A DNA stretch of 58,748 bases from Polyangium sp. 6x1 (GCF_029946515.1 NZ_JARZHH010000069.1:1-58748), one strand, 5' to 3'. Positions 1 through 9,280 are shown, numbered from the stretch's first letter. Notes: generated by a model from the letters alone, not told the origin. Program-made: numbers and translations.

Positions 1-150
1 GGCGGCACCGGAGGCGTGGGCGGCGAGGGCGGCGTCGGCGGCATGGGCGGCGTCGGTGGCATGGGCGGCGAGGGCGGCGCCGGCGGCATGGGCGGCGCGG
101 GCGGCATGGGCGGCGCCGGCGGCATGGGCGGCGCCGGTGGATCCGGCGGC
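1..150 (+). repeat. Gly-rich GGMGGAGG-type coding repeat
   Basis: Low-complexity array of ggcggcatgggcggcgcgg-type units encoding a flexible Gly/Met/Ala linker. It is cut by the window edge. Similar arrays lie in the genes at 9471, 10070, 12301 and 56444. Confidence 0.85.
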
Positions 151-2133
151 GTCAATCCCACCGAGATCTGCGACAACATGATGGACGACGACGGCGACGG
201 CGACACCGACTGCTCCGACGCCGACTGCCTCGCGGCGTGTTCCGAGGTCTGCGTGGGCGGCGCGGACGAGGACAATGACGGCGACATCGACTGCGCCGAC
301 GCCGACTGCGCGATGGCGCCCGCGTGCGGCAAGCTCGTCATCAACGAGGTCGATTACGACCAGGTCAGCTCCGACACGGCCGAGTTCATCGAGATCTACA
401 ATGCCGGCAGCGACGTGGTGCTCGACGGCGTCGAGGTCATCCTCGTCAATGGCACGGGCCCGGGCGGCGCGGACGTCGCTTATGGCACCGCGACCAAGCT
501 CACCGGGACGCTCGCCGCCGGCGGGTATGTCGTGATCGCGGGCGCGAGCGTGATGAACATCGATCCGGCCGCGATCGTCCTGTCGCTCCCGAATGCGATG
601 GACAACATCCAGAACGGCGCGCCGGACGGGGTCGCGCTGTTCGATACGAAGACGAATACGCTCCTCGACGGGATCTCGTACGAGAACGGCACGCCGGACG
701 GCCAGATCACGGCCGTGGACCTCCACGGAAAGACGGTCTCGCTGGTCTCGGGCACCGCGACGACCGCGTCGGACAACCAGGCCGCGGCCTCGCCGATCCG
801 CTCGATCATTCGCTACCCGAACGGGCAGGACACGAGCGACGACAGCGTCGATTGGCGCGCGACCACGCAGGTCACGCCGGGCGCGGCGAACGTGGCGACG
901 GCCGAGGTCTGCGATACGGCCATGCTCGACGAGGACGCGGACAACCTCATCGATTGCGCCGATCCCGACTGCGCGATGGCGCCGCAGTGTGTCGAGGACT
1001 GCGGCAACATGAAGGACGACGACGGCGACATGATGGTCGATTGCGCCGATCCCGACTGCGCCGCCGCTCCGGCGTGTCTGCCGCAGGAGAACTGCGGAAA
1101 CGGCACCGACGACGACGGCGACATGGCGACCGACTGCGCCGACACGGATTGCGCCGACAAGTCGTGCGGCGCGAACGGCCTCGTCTGCGAGGCCGTGTCG
1201 ATGATGTGCGTCTGCCCGAGCGGCATGACGATGGAAATGGCCTGCGCCGACCTCGTCGACGACGATTGCGACGGCCTCGTCGACTGCGCCGACACGGATT
1301 GCGCGGGCAACATGGCTTGCCTCGCCCAGAAGATCACGTCGGTCGATTACCAGGTCATCGCGCACGGCGGCAAGCTCGTCATCACGGGCAATGGCTTCAC
1401 GGGCGCGACGGCGGTCAAGATCGGCGGCGTCGATCAGACGTTCACGGTCGACAGCAACACGCAGATCACGATCACGAACGTGCCCGACACGACGCCGATC
1501 GCGCTGCAGGACCTCGTCGTCACCGCGCCGGGCGGCGACACGGCGCCGTTCCAGGTGACCGTGATCCACCTGCTCATCAACGAGCTCGACAGCGATCAAG
1601 CGAGCACCGACACGGCTGAAATCGTGGAGGTCACGACGGGCGTGCCGAACGTGAGCCTCGCGGGATACACGCTCGTCTTCTTCAACGGCGGCCAGGCGAA
1701 CGAGCCGTCCTACCTCACCGTGTCGCTCAATGGCACGACCGACGCGAATGGCATGCTGTGGGTCGGCAGCCCCGGCATGACGCCGACGCCGCCCGTCGCG
1801 TTCGCCAACACGAGCGTCATTCAAAATGGCCAGGACGCGGTCGGCGTCTTCCAGGCCCCGGCGGCGTCGTTCCCGAGTGGCACGGCCGCCTCGTCGAACC
1901 ACCTCATCGACGTGCTCGTCTATTCCACGGGCCAAGCCGCGGACGACGGCCTGCTCGACGCGCTCATCGGGCCCGCGGGCACGACGGGCCGCACGCAGGT
2001 GAGCGAGGGCTCGGGCGGCGCGCAGAACACCGTCTCGATCCAGCGCTGTGGCGACGGCCGCAAGAATGGCGACAAGTTCAAGGTCGGGCAGCCCACGCCC
2101 GGCGCGGCGAACAACGTCATGGCCTGCCCGTGA
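1..2133 (+). CDS. Secreted protein with MopE-like Cys/Asp repeats, two lamin-tail domains and an IPT/TIG domain (5' partial)
   Basis: The frame is open to the first base, so the signal peptide lies upstream of the window. A Gly-rich linker (about 1-150) leads into two Cys/Asp repeats (about 166-312, pattern C-x4-DDDGDGD-x2-DC-x-DADC). Next comes a lamin-tail (LTD) domain (about 331-890, beginning KLVINEVDYDQ), then four more Cys/Asp repeats (904-1325). An IPT/TIG immunoglobulin-like domain follows (about 1330-1560, GNGFTGATAVKIGG), then a second LTD domain (about 1567-2130). The DxDxDG runs look like thrombospondin-type calcium-binding loops. LTD domains are common in secreted bacterial proteins and often sit beside nucleases, but no catalytic domain is visible here. 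The likely role is a surface or extracellular Ca-stabilised protein. The gene is convergent with the next one, with a hairpin between them. Confidence 0.8.
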   Translation, partial: GGTGGVGGEGGVGGMGGVGGMGGEGGAGGMGGAGGMGGAGGMGGAGGSGGVNPTEICDNMMDDDGDGDTDCSDADCLAACSEVCVGGADEDNDGDIDCADADCAMAPACGKLVINEVDYDQVSSDTAEFIEIYNAGSDVVLDGVEVILVNGTGPGGADVAYGTATKLTGTLAAGGYVVIAGASVMNIDPAAIVLSLPNAMDNIQNGAPDGVALFDTKTNTLLDGISYENGTPDGQITAVDLHGKTVSLVSGTATTASDNQAAASPIRSIIRYPNGQDTSDDSVDWRATTQVTPGAANVATAEVCDTAMLDEDADNLIDCADPDCAMAPQCVEDCGNMKDDDGDMMVDCADPDCAAAPACLPQENCGNGTDDDGDMATDCADTDCADKSCGANGLVCEAVSMMCVCPSGMTMEMACADLVDDDCDGLVDCADTDCAGNMACLAQKITSVDYQVIAHGGKLVITGNGFTGATAVKIGGVDQTFTVDSNTQITITNVPDTTPIALQDLVVTAPGGDTAPFQVTVIHLLINELDSDQASTDTAEIVEVTTGVPNVSLAGYTLVFFNGGQANEPSYLTVSLNGTTDANGMLWVGSPGMTPTPPVAFANTSVIQNGQDAVGVFQAPAASFPSGTAASSNHLIDVLVYSTGQAADDGLLDALIGPAGTTGRTQVSEGSGGAQNTVSIQRCGDGRKNGDKFKVGQPTPGAANNVMACP

Positions 2134-2143
2134 CGTGACACGA

Positions 2144-2177
2144 AAGGGGCTCCGCCCGCGCCCGCGCGGGGCCCCTT
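2144..2177. terminator. Bidirectional hairpin between convergent genes
   Basis: A perfect 7-bp stem (AAGGGGC at 2144-2150, GCCCCTT at 2171-2177) encloses a GC-rich loop between the stops at 2133 and 2186. The trailing T-run is weak on both strands, so intrinsic termination is plausible but not certain. Confidence 0.5.
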
Positions 2178-2185
2178 CTCGCGGC

Positions 2186-3304
2186 CTAGAATTGGTGCCG
2201 CATGATCACGTTTCCCTGGAAGTTCGCCCAGAAGAGATAGTCCCCCACGAGGCCCATGCCCTGCGGGTAGGCCTGCACCGTCGCCAGGGGATTGAGTGGC
2301 TCCAGCATATCCCTCGTGAAGATACGCACCATCGCCTCGGCCGCCGCGGAGACGTAGACCCTGTCGCCGCGGAAGGCGATGTCGCCGGGTTTGTCGATGC
2401 CCTCGAGGAACGGGTTCTGGTTGCTGATGTCATTCGCGGTGAAGCGCCCGGCCACGCCGAAATCGGGGCTGATCCAGTAGACGTATTCGTCGTGCAGGGC
2501 GAAGATCTGCGCGAGGTGTTCCGCAGGGGCTTCCTGGATCTCCTTCGTCTTCTTGGCCATCCGGAAGAAGCGGTGCTCGCCGGCCGCGCCCACCCGGGCG
2601 CTCCAGAAGACGGCCTCCGTGTCGACCCCGATCGCGACCGGCTCAACGTCGGCGGCGAGCTGCGTGTCGGTCATCTCCTTCGTGACCACGTCCATCGACC
2701 ACACCTTGTGCGCGGGCGGGTCGGTCCAGTACAACGCGGCCCCGTCGAGGGCGATCTGATTCACCCCCGCCTCGCAGCTCGCGAAGAGCTGCTCGCCGAC
2801 GGCGCACGTCTCCCCCGGCGCGATCCGCATGATGCGCAGCGGGTTGTCCGGCGTGCATTCGCCGACCGGGCGCTCGACCCAGTAAACATACGAATTCGTA
2901 CCATCGACGAGGAGCTGCCCGATGGTGCGCAAGCTGGCGTCGACGGGCGCGACCTGCACGCCCTTCGTCACGAGATTCTCCGGGAATTTGGGCGCGCGCC
3001 ACACGCCTCCGAGCGTGCCCGCCGCCTCGCTCGACCAGTACACGTAGCCATCGGCCAGCGAATCGACGGCGAGGTGCCTCGGCCGCTCCGTCTCCTCGAC
3101 GATCGGGATCTGGCCGACCATCAAGGCGGGACCGAGGTCCGGCCCCGGCTTGCCATGGACCGGATCACAGGTCTGGCCCCCGACGCCCCCGTATCCGGCG
3201 ACCTCGCGCTCTTCGAGGCCCGCGACGAGATGACAGCCGGTCGCGCACAGGGAAAGGAGCGCGGACGCCCCCAGGGTGGCATGCCTCCAGAAGGGCGCGC
3301 GCAT
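2186..3304 (-). CDS. Beta-propeller-like lipoprotein with YVYW repeats
   Basis: 372 residues. The N-terminus is a lipoprotein signal ending ATGC (Cys24), followed by HLVAGLEE. The rest contains about six repeats built around an aromatic YVYW/LYWT/VFWS/YLFW motif, each followed by a variable loop. This is the pattern of SMP-30/NHL-like or DUF5050-like propellers. No catalytic residues are recognisable, so it is probably a cell-envelope binding or scaffold protein. Its ATG overlaps the TGA of the upstream gene by one base (TGATG at 3302-3306). It is therefore translationally coupled to the TPR protein and, through it, linked to the kinase gene. The exact function is unknown. Confidence 0.8.
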   Translation of the reverse strand: MRAPFWRHATLGASALLSLCATGCHLVAGLEEREVAGYGGVGGQTCDPVHGKPGPDLGPALMVGQIPIVEETERPRHLAVDSLADGYVYWSSEAAGTLGGVWRAPKFPENLVTKGVQVAPVDASLRTIGQLLVDGTNSYVYWVERPVGECTPDNPLRIMRIAPGETCAVGEQLFASCEAGVNQIALDGAALYWTDPPAHKVWSMDVVTKEMTDTQLAADVEPVAIGVDTEAVFWSARVGAAGEHRFFRMAKKTKEIQEAPAEHLAQIFALHDEYVYWISPDFGVAGRFTANDISNQNPFLEGIDKPGDIAFRGDRVYVSAAAEAMVRIFTRDMLEPLNPLATVQAYPQGMGLVGDYLFWANFQGNVIMRHQF

Positions 3305-4296
3305 CAGAAAGCACCTCCCATCACGAAGCCCGCGCCGGTAGGGCTCACCGAGGGCAAGACGTGGACGAACCCGGTCGCGGGCGGCTTTTGCCCGCGCTTC
3401 GGCGCCGTGAACCAGAGAATGGCGGCCGCCGCGAGCCCGACGCCGCCGACCACGAATCCCGCCGTGGAGATGTGCGCCCGGAGGAGCGCTTCGTCGTTTT
3501 CCTCGACGTCCGCCGTGGTCTTGCAGGTCGCGCCGCTGCACCGGCCCTCGAGCGCGGCCGCGCCTTCGAGGGCCATCACCCCGAACGCCGCGCCCACGCC
3601 GATCCCCACGAGCCCGAGCCCGCCCGCGGCGAGCGCCCCGATCCGCTGCCCGCCGAGCCCGCCCTTCGTCGTCGCCTCCTCCTCGGGCTTCACCGGCGGC
3701 GCGGTTTCGAGCGCTGGAACCTGCACGCGCTTCTCGGACGGACCCGGCTCGACCTGGATTGTCTCGACATACGGTTTTTTGCCCGGCGCCTCCACCTTCA
3801 GCGCGAGCGGACCCGGGTCGAAGGGCATGGCCGTGCCAAAGGTCGCCTCGCCGACCTCCCGCTCGCCGAGCGTCACCTTCATCCCGGGCGCCTTCACCGT
3901 CACGTCGAGCGCCACGCGCGAGAGCTTCTTCTCCAGGGCCGCGGCCCGCTCCTTGGCGAATGCGGCGCGCTCCTTGTTTTTCGCGGCCAGGGCGCGCGAG
4001 ACGGCCTCGGTGAACTCCGCCCACGCACTCGCGGTCTTGCCGTCCTCCTCGTGACAGACCGCGAGGTTCAGGAGCGAGCCCAGGGTGGAATCGAGCCGGT
4101 GGCTCTCGGCGAACTTGGGGCAGGCCTCGGCCACCTTGCCGTCGCCCATGAGCTTCTTTGCCTCGCGAAACAAGGTCTCGGCGAGGGCTTTGTCCGCCGC
4201 GGTCGGCGTATTCGCGGGATTGCCCTGCCCGAACGCCGCAGCCGGACCCGCGAACGACGAAAGGAGCAGGACGGCGGCGATCGTTCGAAAGCGCAT
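3304..4296 (-). CDS. TPR/PEGA-like membrane protein, partner of Ser/Thr kinase (copy 1)
   Basis: 330 residues. It has a cleavable signal peptide, then a TPR-like helical region containing LLNLAVCHEEDGKTASAWAE. A short beta region follows (ALDVTVKAPGMKVTLGEREV, PEGA-like), then a Pro/Glu-rich stretch. Two hydrophobic helices near the C-terminus flank a two-Cys loop (RCSGATC). The architecture is the same as that of the protein at 29149, which also lies directly downstream of a Ser/Thr kinase. A role in presenting or sensing envelope signals for the kinase is inference. The ATG has no convincing Shine-Dalgarno; a TACTTT hexamer (4310-4315) lies 13 nt upstream. Confidence 0.8.
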   Translation of the reverse strand: MRFRTIAAVLLLSSFAGPAAAFGQGNPANTPTAADKALAETLFREAKKLMGDGKVAEACPKFAESHRLDSTLGSLLNLAVCHEEDGKTASAWAEFTEAVSRALAAKNKERAAFAKERAAALEKKLSRVALDVTVKAPGMKVTLGEREVGEATFGTAMPFDPGPLALKVEAPGKKPYVETIQVEPGPSEKRVQVPALETAPPVKPEEEATTKGGLGGQRIGALAAGGLGLVGIGVGAAFGVMALEGAAALEGRCSGATCKTTADVEENDEALLRAHISTAGFVVGGVGLAAAAILWFTAPKRGQKPPATGFVHVLPSVSPTGAGFVMGGAF

Positions 4297-4463
4297 GCGG
4301 GGGGCCAGCAAAGTACCGTCGATCGCTCCGAATCTCAACCGTCGTTCTCGTGGGCCCACACGCCCGAGGCTCACACGCGCATGCGAAACGAGGGGGGCGC
4401 GCCAACCTTGCCGGGACACCGGGCAGCCGGGGCCGCAGCGGCGCCCCCCGGTGCGAACCTTCC

Positions 4464-5810
4464 TCATTGTCGATCGTTCAGGAGATCGGCCTTGTTCGTC
4501 TTCTTGGTCGTGTTCGGCGTGCCCCCCTTCGATGTCGCCGGGAAGCGCGGGATCACGGCAGGGGCCGCCGACGCTTGCGCGGACGCGGGGGCCAGAGGGG
4601 CCGCCGAGGCAGAGGCGGGCGCGAGGTCGGTCGAAGCAGCGACCGGCGCGACCCCCACGTCGGTGGGAGGGCGCGGCGGCGCGACCTCCGCGGCAGGGGC
4701 GACGGCGGGCTCGGTCTTGACGTTTCTCCCGCCAAGCAGGGCCCAGGCGCCGGCGCCGAGGAGCGCGGCGCCGAAGAGGCCCGCCCCGACGAGCCGCGCA
4801 ACGCGACCCGGGGCGGGGTGCCCGTAGCGCACGGAGGTGGCCGAGGTCGAGAGCGTGGCCGAGGTGCCTCGACCGAGGGCGCCCGCGATGCGCTCGGCCG
4901 CGACCTTCGACGCCGTCGAGCCGAACGGGGCGAGGGCGGCCGAGAGCTCGGCGACGTTGCGGAAGCGCGCGCTCGGCTCGCGCTCCATGCACCGGAGGAG
5001 GACCTTCTCGAGGCCCGCGGGAGCGTCGGGGCGATCGCTGCGCAGGCGCGGCGGCGAGTCGCGGAGCACGCGCGCGAGGATGAGGCCCACGGTCTCGCCG
5101 TCGAACGGGGGTTTGCCCGTGAGCAGGTCGTGGAGCGTGGCGCCGATGGCCCAGACGTCGGCGCGGCCGTCGACGTTCTTCGGCGAGGAGATCTGCTCGG
5201 GCGCCATGTACTGCGGCGAGCCGATCACCTGCTGCGTCGAGGTGATCGCGCCGGCGACCGCGCCGGAGGCGTCGATGCTGCGGTGCTTGGAGATGCCAAA
5301 GTCGAGGACCTTGATGCGCGCCGAGCCGTCGCTGCGCTTCGTGAGCACGAGGTTCGCCGGCTTGATGTCGCGATGGACGATGCCCGCGGCGTGCGCCTCG
5401 GCGATGGCCTGGAGCGCCTGCACGACGAGGTCGACGGCCTCGACGACCGGCAAGGGGCCGCGGCTCTCGACGAGCTGGTCGAGGTCGACGCCGTCGAGGT
5501 ACTCCATGACCATGTACGGCACGCCCGCGTCGAGGCGCCCCACGTCGAAGACACGCGCGACGTGCTCGCTCTCGAGCCGCGCCGCGGTGCGCGCCTCGGT
5601 GAGGAATCGGGCGACGGCCTCCTCGTTGTCGAGGATCTCGGGCCGCAGGAGCTTGATCGCGTAGCGCTGGTCGAGGCTCTCGTGGCGGGCCGCCACGACG
5701 ACGCCCATGCCGCCCGCGGCGATGACCCGCTCGACCCGGTACTTCCCAGCGACGAGATCCCCGGGCCCGACAACCGACGGGCTTCGGGAGGAGGGGGCGA
5801 CGTTTCCCAC
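4464..5810 (-). CDS. Ser/Thr protein kinase with C-terminal membrane helix (copy 1)
   Basis: 448 residues with a Hanks-type kinase domain at about 24-300: Gly loop AAGGMGVV, catalytic Lys53 (AIKLL), HRDIKPAN with Asp148, DFG with Asp170, and an SPQYMAPEQ activation-loop end. A single hydrophobic helix near 330-350 is followed by a Pro/Ala-rich tail, so the kinase domain is expected in the cytoplasm and the tail outside. The start is GTG at 5810 with no Shine-Dalgarno; a TAGAGT hexamer ends 6 nt upstream, suggesting a leaderless message. It lies 33 bp after the lytic transglycosylase gene and 167 bp before its TPR partner. The kinase assignment is firm; the substrates are unknown. Confidence 0.95.
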   Translation of the reverse strand: MGNVAPSSRSPSVVGPGDLVAGKYRVERVIAAGGMGVVVAARHESLDQRYAIKLLRPEILDNEEAVARFLTEARTAARLESEHVARVFDVGRLDAGVPYMVMEYLDGVDLDQLVESRGPLPVVEAVDLVVQALQAIAEAHAAGIVHRDIKPANLVLTKRSDGSARIKVLDFGISKHRSIDASGAVAGAITSTQQVIGSPQYMAPEQISSPKNVDGRADVWAIGATLHDLLTGKPPFDGETVGLILARVLRDSPPRLRSDRPDAPAGLEKVLLRCMEREPSARFRNVAELSAALAPFGSTASKVAAERIAGALGRGTSATLSTSATSVRYGHPAPGRVARLVGAGLFGAALLGAGAWALLGGRNVKTEPAVAPAAEVAPPRPPTDVGVAPVAASTDLAPASASAAPLAPASAQASAAPAVIPRFPATSKGGTPNTTKKTNKADLLNDRQ

Positions 5811-5816
5811 GCGGAC

Positions 5817-5822
5817 ACTCTA
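5817..5822 (-). promoter_or_regulatory. Candidate -10 for leaderless kinase transcript
   Basis: On the minus strand the hexamer is TAGAGT, 6 nt before the GTG at 5810, with no Shine-Dalgarno between. It belongs to a set of similarly placed hexamers in this window. Confidence 0.4.
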
Positions 5823-5843
5823 CACGATCCGCGACGGATGCGA

Positions 5844-8135
5844 TCAGTACGCGTCCAGCGGCACCTCGACGTCGACCGGCACCTCCAGCACGAGCGGCGC
5901 GACGGCCGCGTCGCCGCCTTCCAGCCATTGATATCGCGCCAGGTTGCCGAGCACGCGCGCCACGTAATTGCGCGTCTCGTCGTAGGGAATACGCGCGACC
6001 CAGAGGTCCGCCTCCGCGTCCACGCCCGGCCGCATCCATTGCCCCACGGCCCGCGGCCCCGCGTTGTACGCGGCCACGGCGAGGACCGAGTTTTTCCGGA
6101 ACGTCTTCAGCAGCTTGCCGATGTAATACGATCCGAGCCGCAAATTCACGTGCGGGCTCTTGAGCCGTGACGGATCGAAGCTCATGCCGACCTCGGCCGC
6201 GGCCTTCTCCGCCGTCTTCGGCATGAGCTGCAAAAGGCCCACGGCGAACACGGGCGAGAGCGCCTCCTGGTCGAATGCGCTCTCCTGCCGCATGAGCGAA
6301 TGCACGAGCCCGCGCGGCACCTCGTGCTCCCCTTCGAGCTTCTGCACCTCGTCGAGGTAAGGCCGCGGATAAAGGCACTCCCACGCCCAGCGATCGGCCT
6401 CGCCCGGCGCGCGCAGGAGCTGCGGCATCCCCACCTGCGCCACGCCCACCCGATACCGACGCCGCGCATGCGCGAGCTTGCCGTACATGCCGCAGAGCGC
6501 CTCGCCCTCGCGACCGGCGAAACGCGCGGCCGCCTCGCGCTCGAAGGGAACGAGCGCCCCCTCGGCCTCGGCGTCGAGCCCGAGCGAGACGAGCAGCCGC
6601 GCCGGATCGGGCAGATCGAGGTCGAGCGGATTCACGGGGCGCGCGACCCCGGGCTCGATGAGCGGCGGCAAGGGCGCGCCCGCGGAGGCGAGGCGTGAGC
6701 GGGCAGCGAGCGCGGCGAAGGAGAGCGGGAATGCGCGGGCAACCTCGGTCCAGAGGCGCACGGCCTCGTTGCGGTCGCCGGCGCGGAAGGCGGCGAGCCC
6801 CTCGAGCTCGCGGAGCTTTTGCGCCTCGTCGGGCTTCTTCGCGGCCTTCGCGAGCCTGCCGAGCGTCTTTTGCGCGGCCTTCGGCTGCGCTGCCGAGAGG
6901 AGCGCGAGCGCCTGCTCGTATTCGGCGTCCTCGCGATATGCGCCTTTCGGGAAGAGCCCGAGGTACCGCGTATAGAGCGGCGCGGCCTCGTCGTAACGCC
7001 CGCGGAGGAGCAGCCAGCGCGCGGCCTGGTAAAGCGAGCGCTCCGCCCAGCTGTTTTTCTTGAACCGCGCGGCGATGTCGAGCCAGCGCTTGATCGCCTC
7101 GTCGGCCTGTCCTCCGCGGGCGAGCGCGTTCGCCGATTGATACAGCGCCTCGACCTTGCGCGGGCCGGGGAGCGTGGAGAGCACGCGGAAGGCCTTTTCG
7201 GCCTCGGGATAGTCGCGCGCCTTGAGCTTCGCCTCGGCCCGCGCGTGGAGCACGTCGAGGAGCGGCACCGTCTTCTTTTTTTCGAGCTCGTCGAGGAGCG
7301 GGACCGCCGATTCGGCCTGCCCTGCCCGGACGAGCGCGAGCGCGCGGGCGAGCTGATCCTTCGGCGCGAGCGATTGCTTCAGCCGATCGAGCGCGGCCGC
7401 GCCGGCCTCGCCCTCGGGCGAACCGGCGGCCTCGACGGCGAGCCAGCGCAGGTCGGCGATCGCGATGGGCAAGAGGCCCTGGGCCTCGGCGATCCGGGCG
7501 CGGGCGGCCCGCAGCGGCGCGTCGTCGCTCTTCTTGCGGGACTTCGCGGCCGCGGCGAGCGCGCGATCGAGGATCGAGCGCGCCGGAACGAGCTGCCCGT
7601 CCTTCTCCAGCGCGAGCGCCGCGCGATGCAGGTCGGCGGGTGTCCTCGATTTGCCGAAAAACGCCGCGGCTTCGGCGAACGGCCCGGCGACGGCCGCGGC
7701 CTCGGCGCGCCGGCGCACGATGTCGTCCGCGAGCTGCGACAGCTCCTTGTCGAGCCCCGTGAGGAGCTCGACGGCGCGCGCCGCGTCGCCCCGTTCGAGC
7801 GCGACACGCCCCCGGATGTACCGCATCTCGGGCCGCTGCCGATCGGCCTCGGGCAGCGCGTCGAGCTGCGCATCAGCCTCGTCCCAGCGCTCGAGGCGCA
7901 CGGCGTCGGCCCAGCGCGCGGGAGGCGGGGCGGGCGCGGCGGCGGGCGTGGTCGTGCTGGCGGACAGGGCCGCGGGCGCGGCGGACGCGGACGTCGCGGC
8001 GGACGCCGACGAGGCCGGCCCGCCTTCGGCGCTCGACGTGGTCTCGCCGGGCAGCGGAACCGAACGAGCGCAGGCGCCGAAGCAAAGCGCCCCGAGCCCG
8101 AAAAGCCCCATCACGATCCGCCGCCTCTGCACCAC
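5844..8135 (-). CDS. Lytic murein transglycosylase (Slt70-like) lipoprotein with TPR-rich superhelix
   Basis: 763 residues. It has a lipoprotein signal (lipobox FGAC), an Ala/Ser-rich linker, then about 500 residues of TPR-like helical repeats resembling the U/L domains of Slt70. The C-terminal SLT domain (about 605-740) contains MRQESAF with catalytic Glu618, GLLQLMP, and AYNAGPRAV. Family members cleave the MurNAc-GlcNAc bond in peptidoglycan with formation of 1,6-anhydro-MurNAc, which fits a periplasmic, outer-membrane-anchored location. The next gene, the kinase, starts 33 bp downstream, so co-transcription is likely. Confidence 0.93.
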   Translation of the reverse strand: MVQRRRIVMGLFGLGALCFGACARSVPLPGETTSSAEGGPASSASAATSASAAPAALSASTTTPAAAPAPPPARWADAVRLERWDEADAQLDALPEADRQRPEMRYIRGRVALERGDAARAVELLTGLDKELSQLADDIVRRRAEAAAVAGPFAEAAAFFGKSRTPADLHRAALALEKDGQLVPARSILDRALAAAAKSRKKSDDAPLRAARARIAEAQGLLPIAIADLRWLAVEAAGSPEGEAGAAALDRLKQSLAPKDQLARALALVRAGQAESAVPLLDELEKKKTVPLLDVLHARAEAKLKARDYPEAEKAFRVLSTLPGPRKVEALYQSANALARGGQADEAIKRWLDIAARFKKNSWAERSLYQAARWLLLRGRYDEAAPLYTRYLGLFPKGAYREDAEYEQALALLSAAQPKAAQKTLGRLAKAAKKPDEAQKLRELEGLAAFRAGDRNEAVRLWTEVARAFPLSFAALAARSRLASAGAPLPPLIEPGVARPVNPLDLDLPDPARLLVSLGLDAEAEGALVPFEREAAARFAGREGEALCGMYGKLAHARRRYRVGVAQVGMPQLLRAPGEADRWAWECLYPRPYLDEVQKLEGEHEVPRGLVHSLMRQESAFDQEALSPVFAVGLLQLMPKTAEKAAAEVGMSFDPSRLKSPHVNLRLGSYYIGKLLKTFRKNSVLAVAAYNAGPRAVGQWMRPGVDAEADLWVARIPYDETRNYVARVLGNLARYQWLEGGDAAVAPLVLEVPVDVEVPLDAY

Positions 8136-8190
8136 CGTTGCTCCTCCAGGAGGCCTAGCAGGGGAGCGAGGGGGCCGGCAAGAAAGTCCC

Positions 8191-8228
8191 GTATGTTTTT
8201 CCTTTGATTACATTACAAAATATCGAAT
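8191..8228 (-). promoter_or_regulatory. AT-rich promoter-like segment upstream of the transglycosylase
   Basis: A 38-bp stretch (8191-8228) is markedly AT-rich in an otherwise very GC-rich sequence. It lies 56 bp upstream of the start at 8135 and contains TAATGTAAT on the minus strand. It is the natural place for the promoter of the gene cluster 8135 to 2186, but I cannot assign -35/-10 boxes with confidence. Confidence 0.35.
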
Positions 8229-8240
8229 CCGGCCGACCGC

Positions 8241-9209
8241 TCAATCGACGCCGGCGGCGATCCGGGCGATGGTCTCCCGATCTTCCTCGAACAAGAACTC
8301 GTCCACCTCCTCGATCGACCCCACCTTCGCGGGGGCGACCCCGAGGCGGAGCGCCGCCGCGCGCGCGACGGCGGCGACGACCGGATGCGGCGAGCTCGAC
8401 AGGCGCAAAAGCTTCGGCGTGACGGCCGTTGCGCCGAGCAAGGCCGCGCAGAGCGCCGCGATCGGGCGCGGATCCGCCGAGCCCGGCACGTCGCCCGCGA
8501 GCGCGCGGCCGAGCACGGCGCACGTCTCGGGACCCGGCGCCCGGAGCGAGGCGTGGCGATAGTCGCCCGCCGGCAAGTGCAGCCGCAAAGCCCCCTGGCT
8601 CGTCGAGCAGAGCTCCTGCGCATGCCGCAAGAGAAGGCCCACCACGGGCCCGAGCCCGTCCTCGCCGAGCACCTCCATGCCGTCGAGGTCCGTGGCGAGC
8701 GGCCGCGATGCCTCGTCCGCGTAGGCGTCGAGGTTCACGGTGAGCGACTCCAGGCCCACGGCCCCGACGGCGTGCCCCGCGAGCACGTCGTGCTCGGTCT
8801 CGACCGTCACCACGCTCGACACGATCGCGGGCGTGCCGCCGCGGAGCGTGTGCTTGACCTCGACGTCGACCTTTCGAACGGCCGACCAGCGCAGAATCCG
8901 CGCCTCGGCGCCCGGGTCGACGAGCACGCCCCAGGGCACGATGGCCATGCTGACCTCGCGCGCGCCGGACGGCGCCCGTGGCCGCTGGATTTGCCGCACG
9001 AGGCCGACGGCGAACGCCGCGCCGCCGGCCACGGCGAGCCCGATCGGAAGCGAGCCCGACGTGAGCGACCAGGCCGCCGTCTCGGGCCCGAGCGCGAGCC
9101 CGAGGCTCGAGAGCCCCACCGTGCCGGCGGCCAGCGTGAGCGCCCGGAAGCTCGGACCCGGGACGAGCCACACATACCGAAAATCCGGCGGAGGGGCGTA
9201 ACGCAGCAC
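8241..9209 (-). CDS. Membrane protein of unknown function
   Basis: 322 residues. Two hydrophobic segments near the N-terminus (LAAGTVGLSSLGLALG and PIGLAVAGGAAFAVGLV) are followed by a soluble domain of about 240 residues with alternating strands, including WGVLVDPGAEARILRWSAVRKVDVEVKH, which resembles a PH-like beta strand pattern. No catalytic motif is visible. The start is GTG at 9209 with AGGAG just upstream. Hydrophobicity plus codon pattern support a real gene; I do not recognise the family. Confidence 0.65.
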   Translation of the reverse strand: MLRYAPPPDFRYVWLVPGPSFRALTLAAGTVGLSSLGLALGPETAAWSLTSGSLPIGLAVAGGAAFAVGLVRQIQRPRAPSGAREVSMAIVPWGVLVDPGAEARILRWSAVRKVDVEVKHTLRGGTPAIVSSVVTVETEHDVLAGHAVGAVGLESLTVNLDAYADEASRPLATDLDGMEVLGEDGLGPVVGLLLRHAQELCSTSQGALRLHLPAGDYRHASLRAPGPETCAVLGRALAGDVPGSADPRPIAALCAALLGATAVTPKLLRLSSSPHPVVAAVARAAALRLGVAPAKVGSIEEVDEFLFEEDRETIARIAAGVD

Positions 9210-9280
9210 GACTCCTGGAAGGGTAAGCCGATCGTCGCCCGGGCGGAAGGGCCGAGGGCACGAAGGATGGGCATCCGGGG

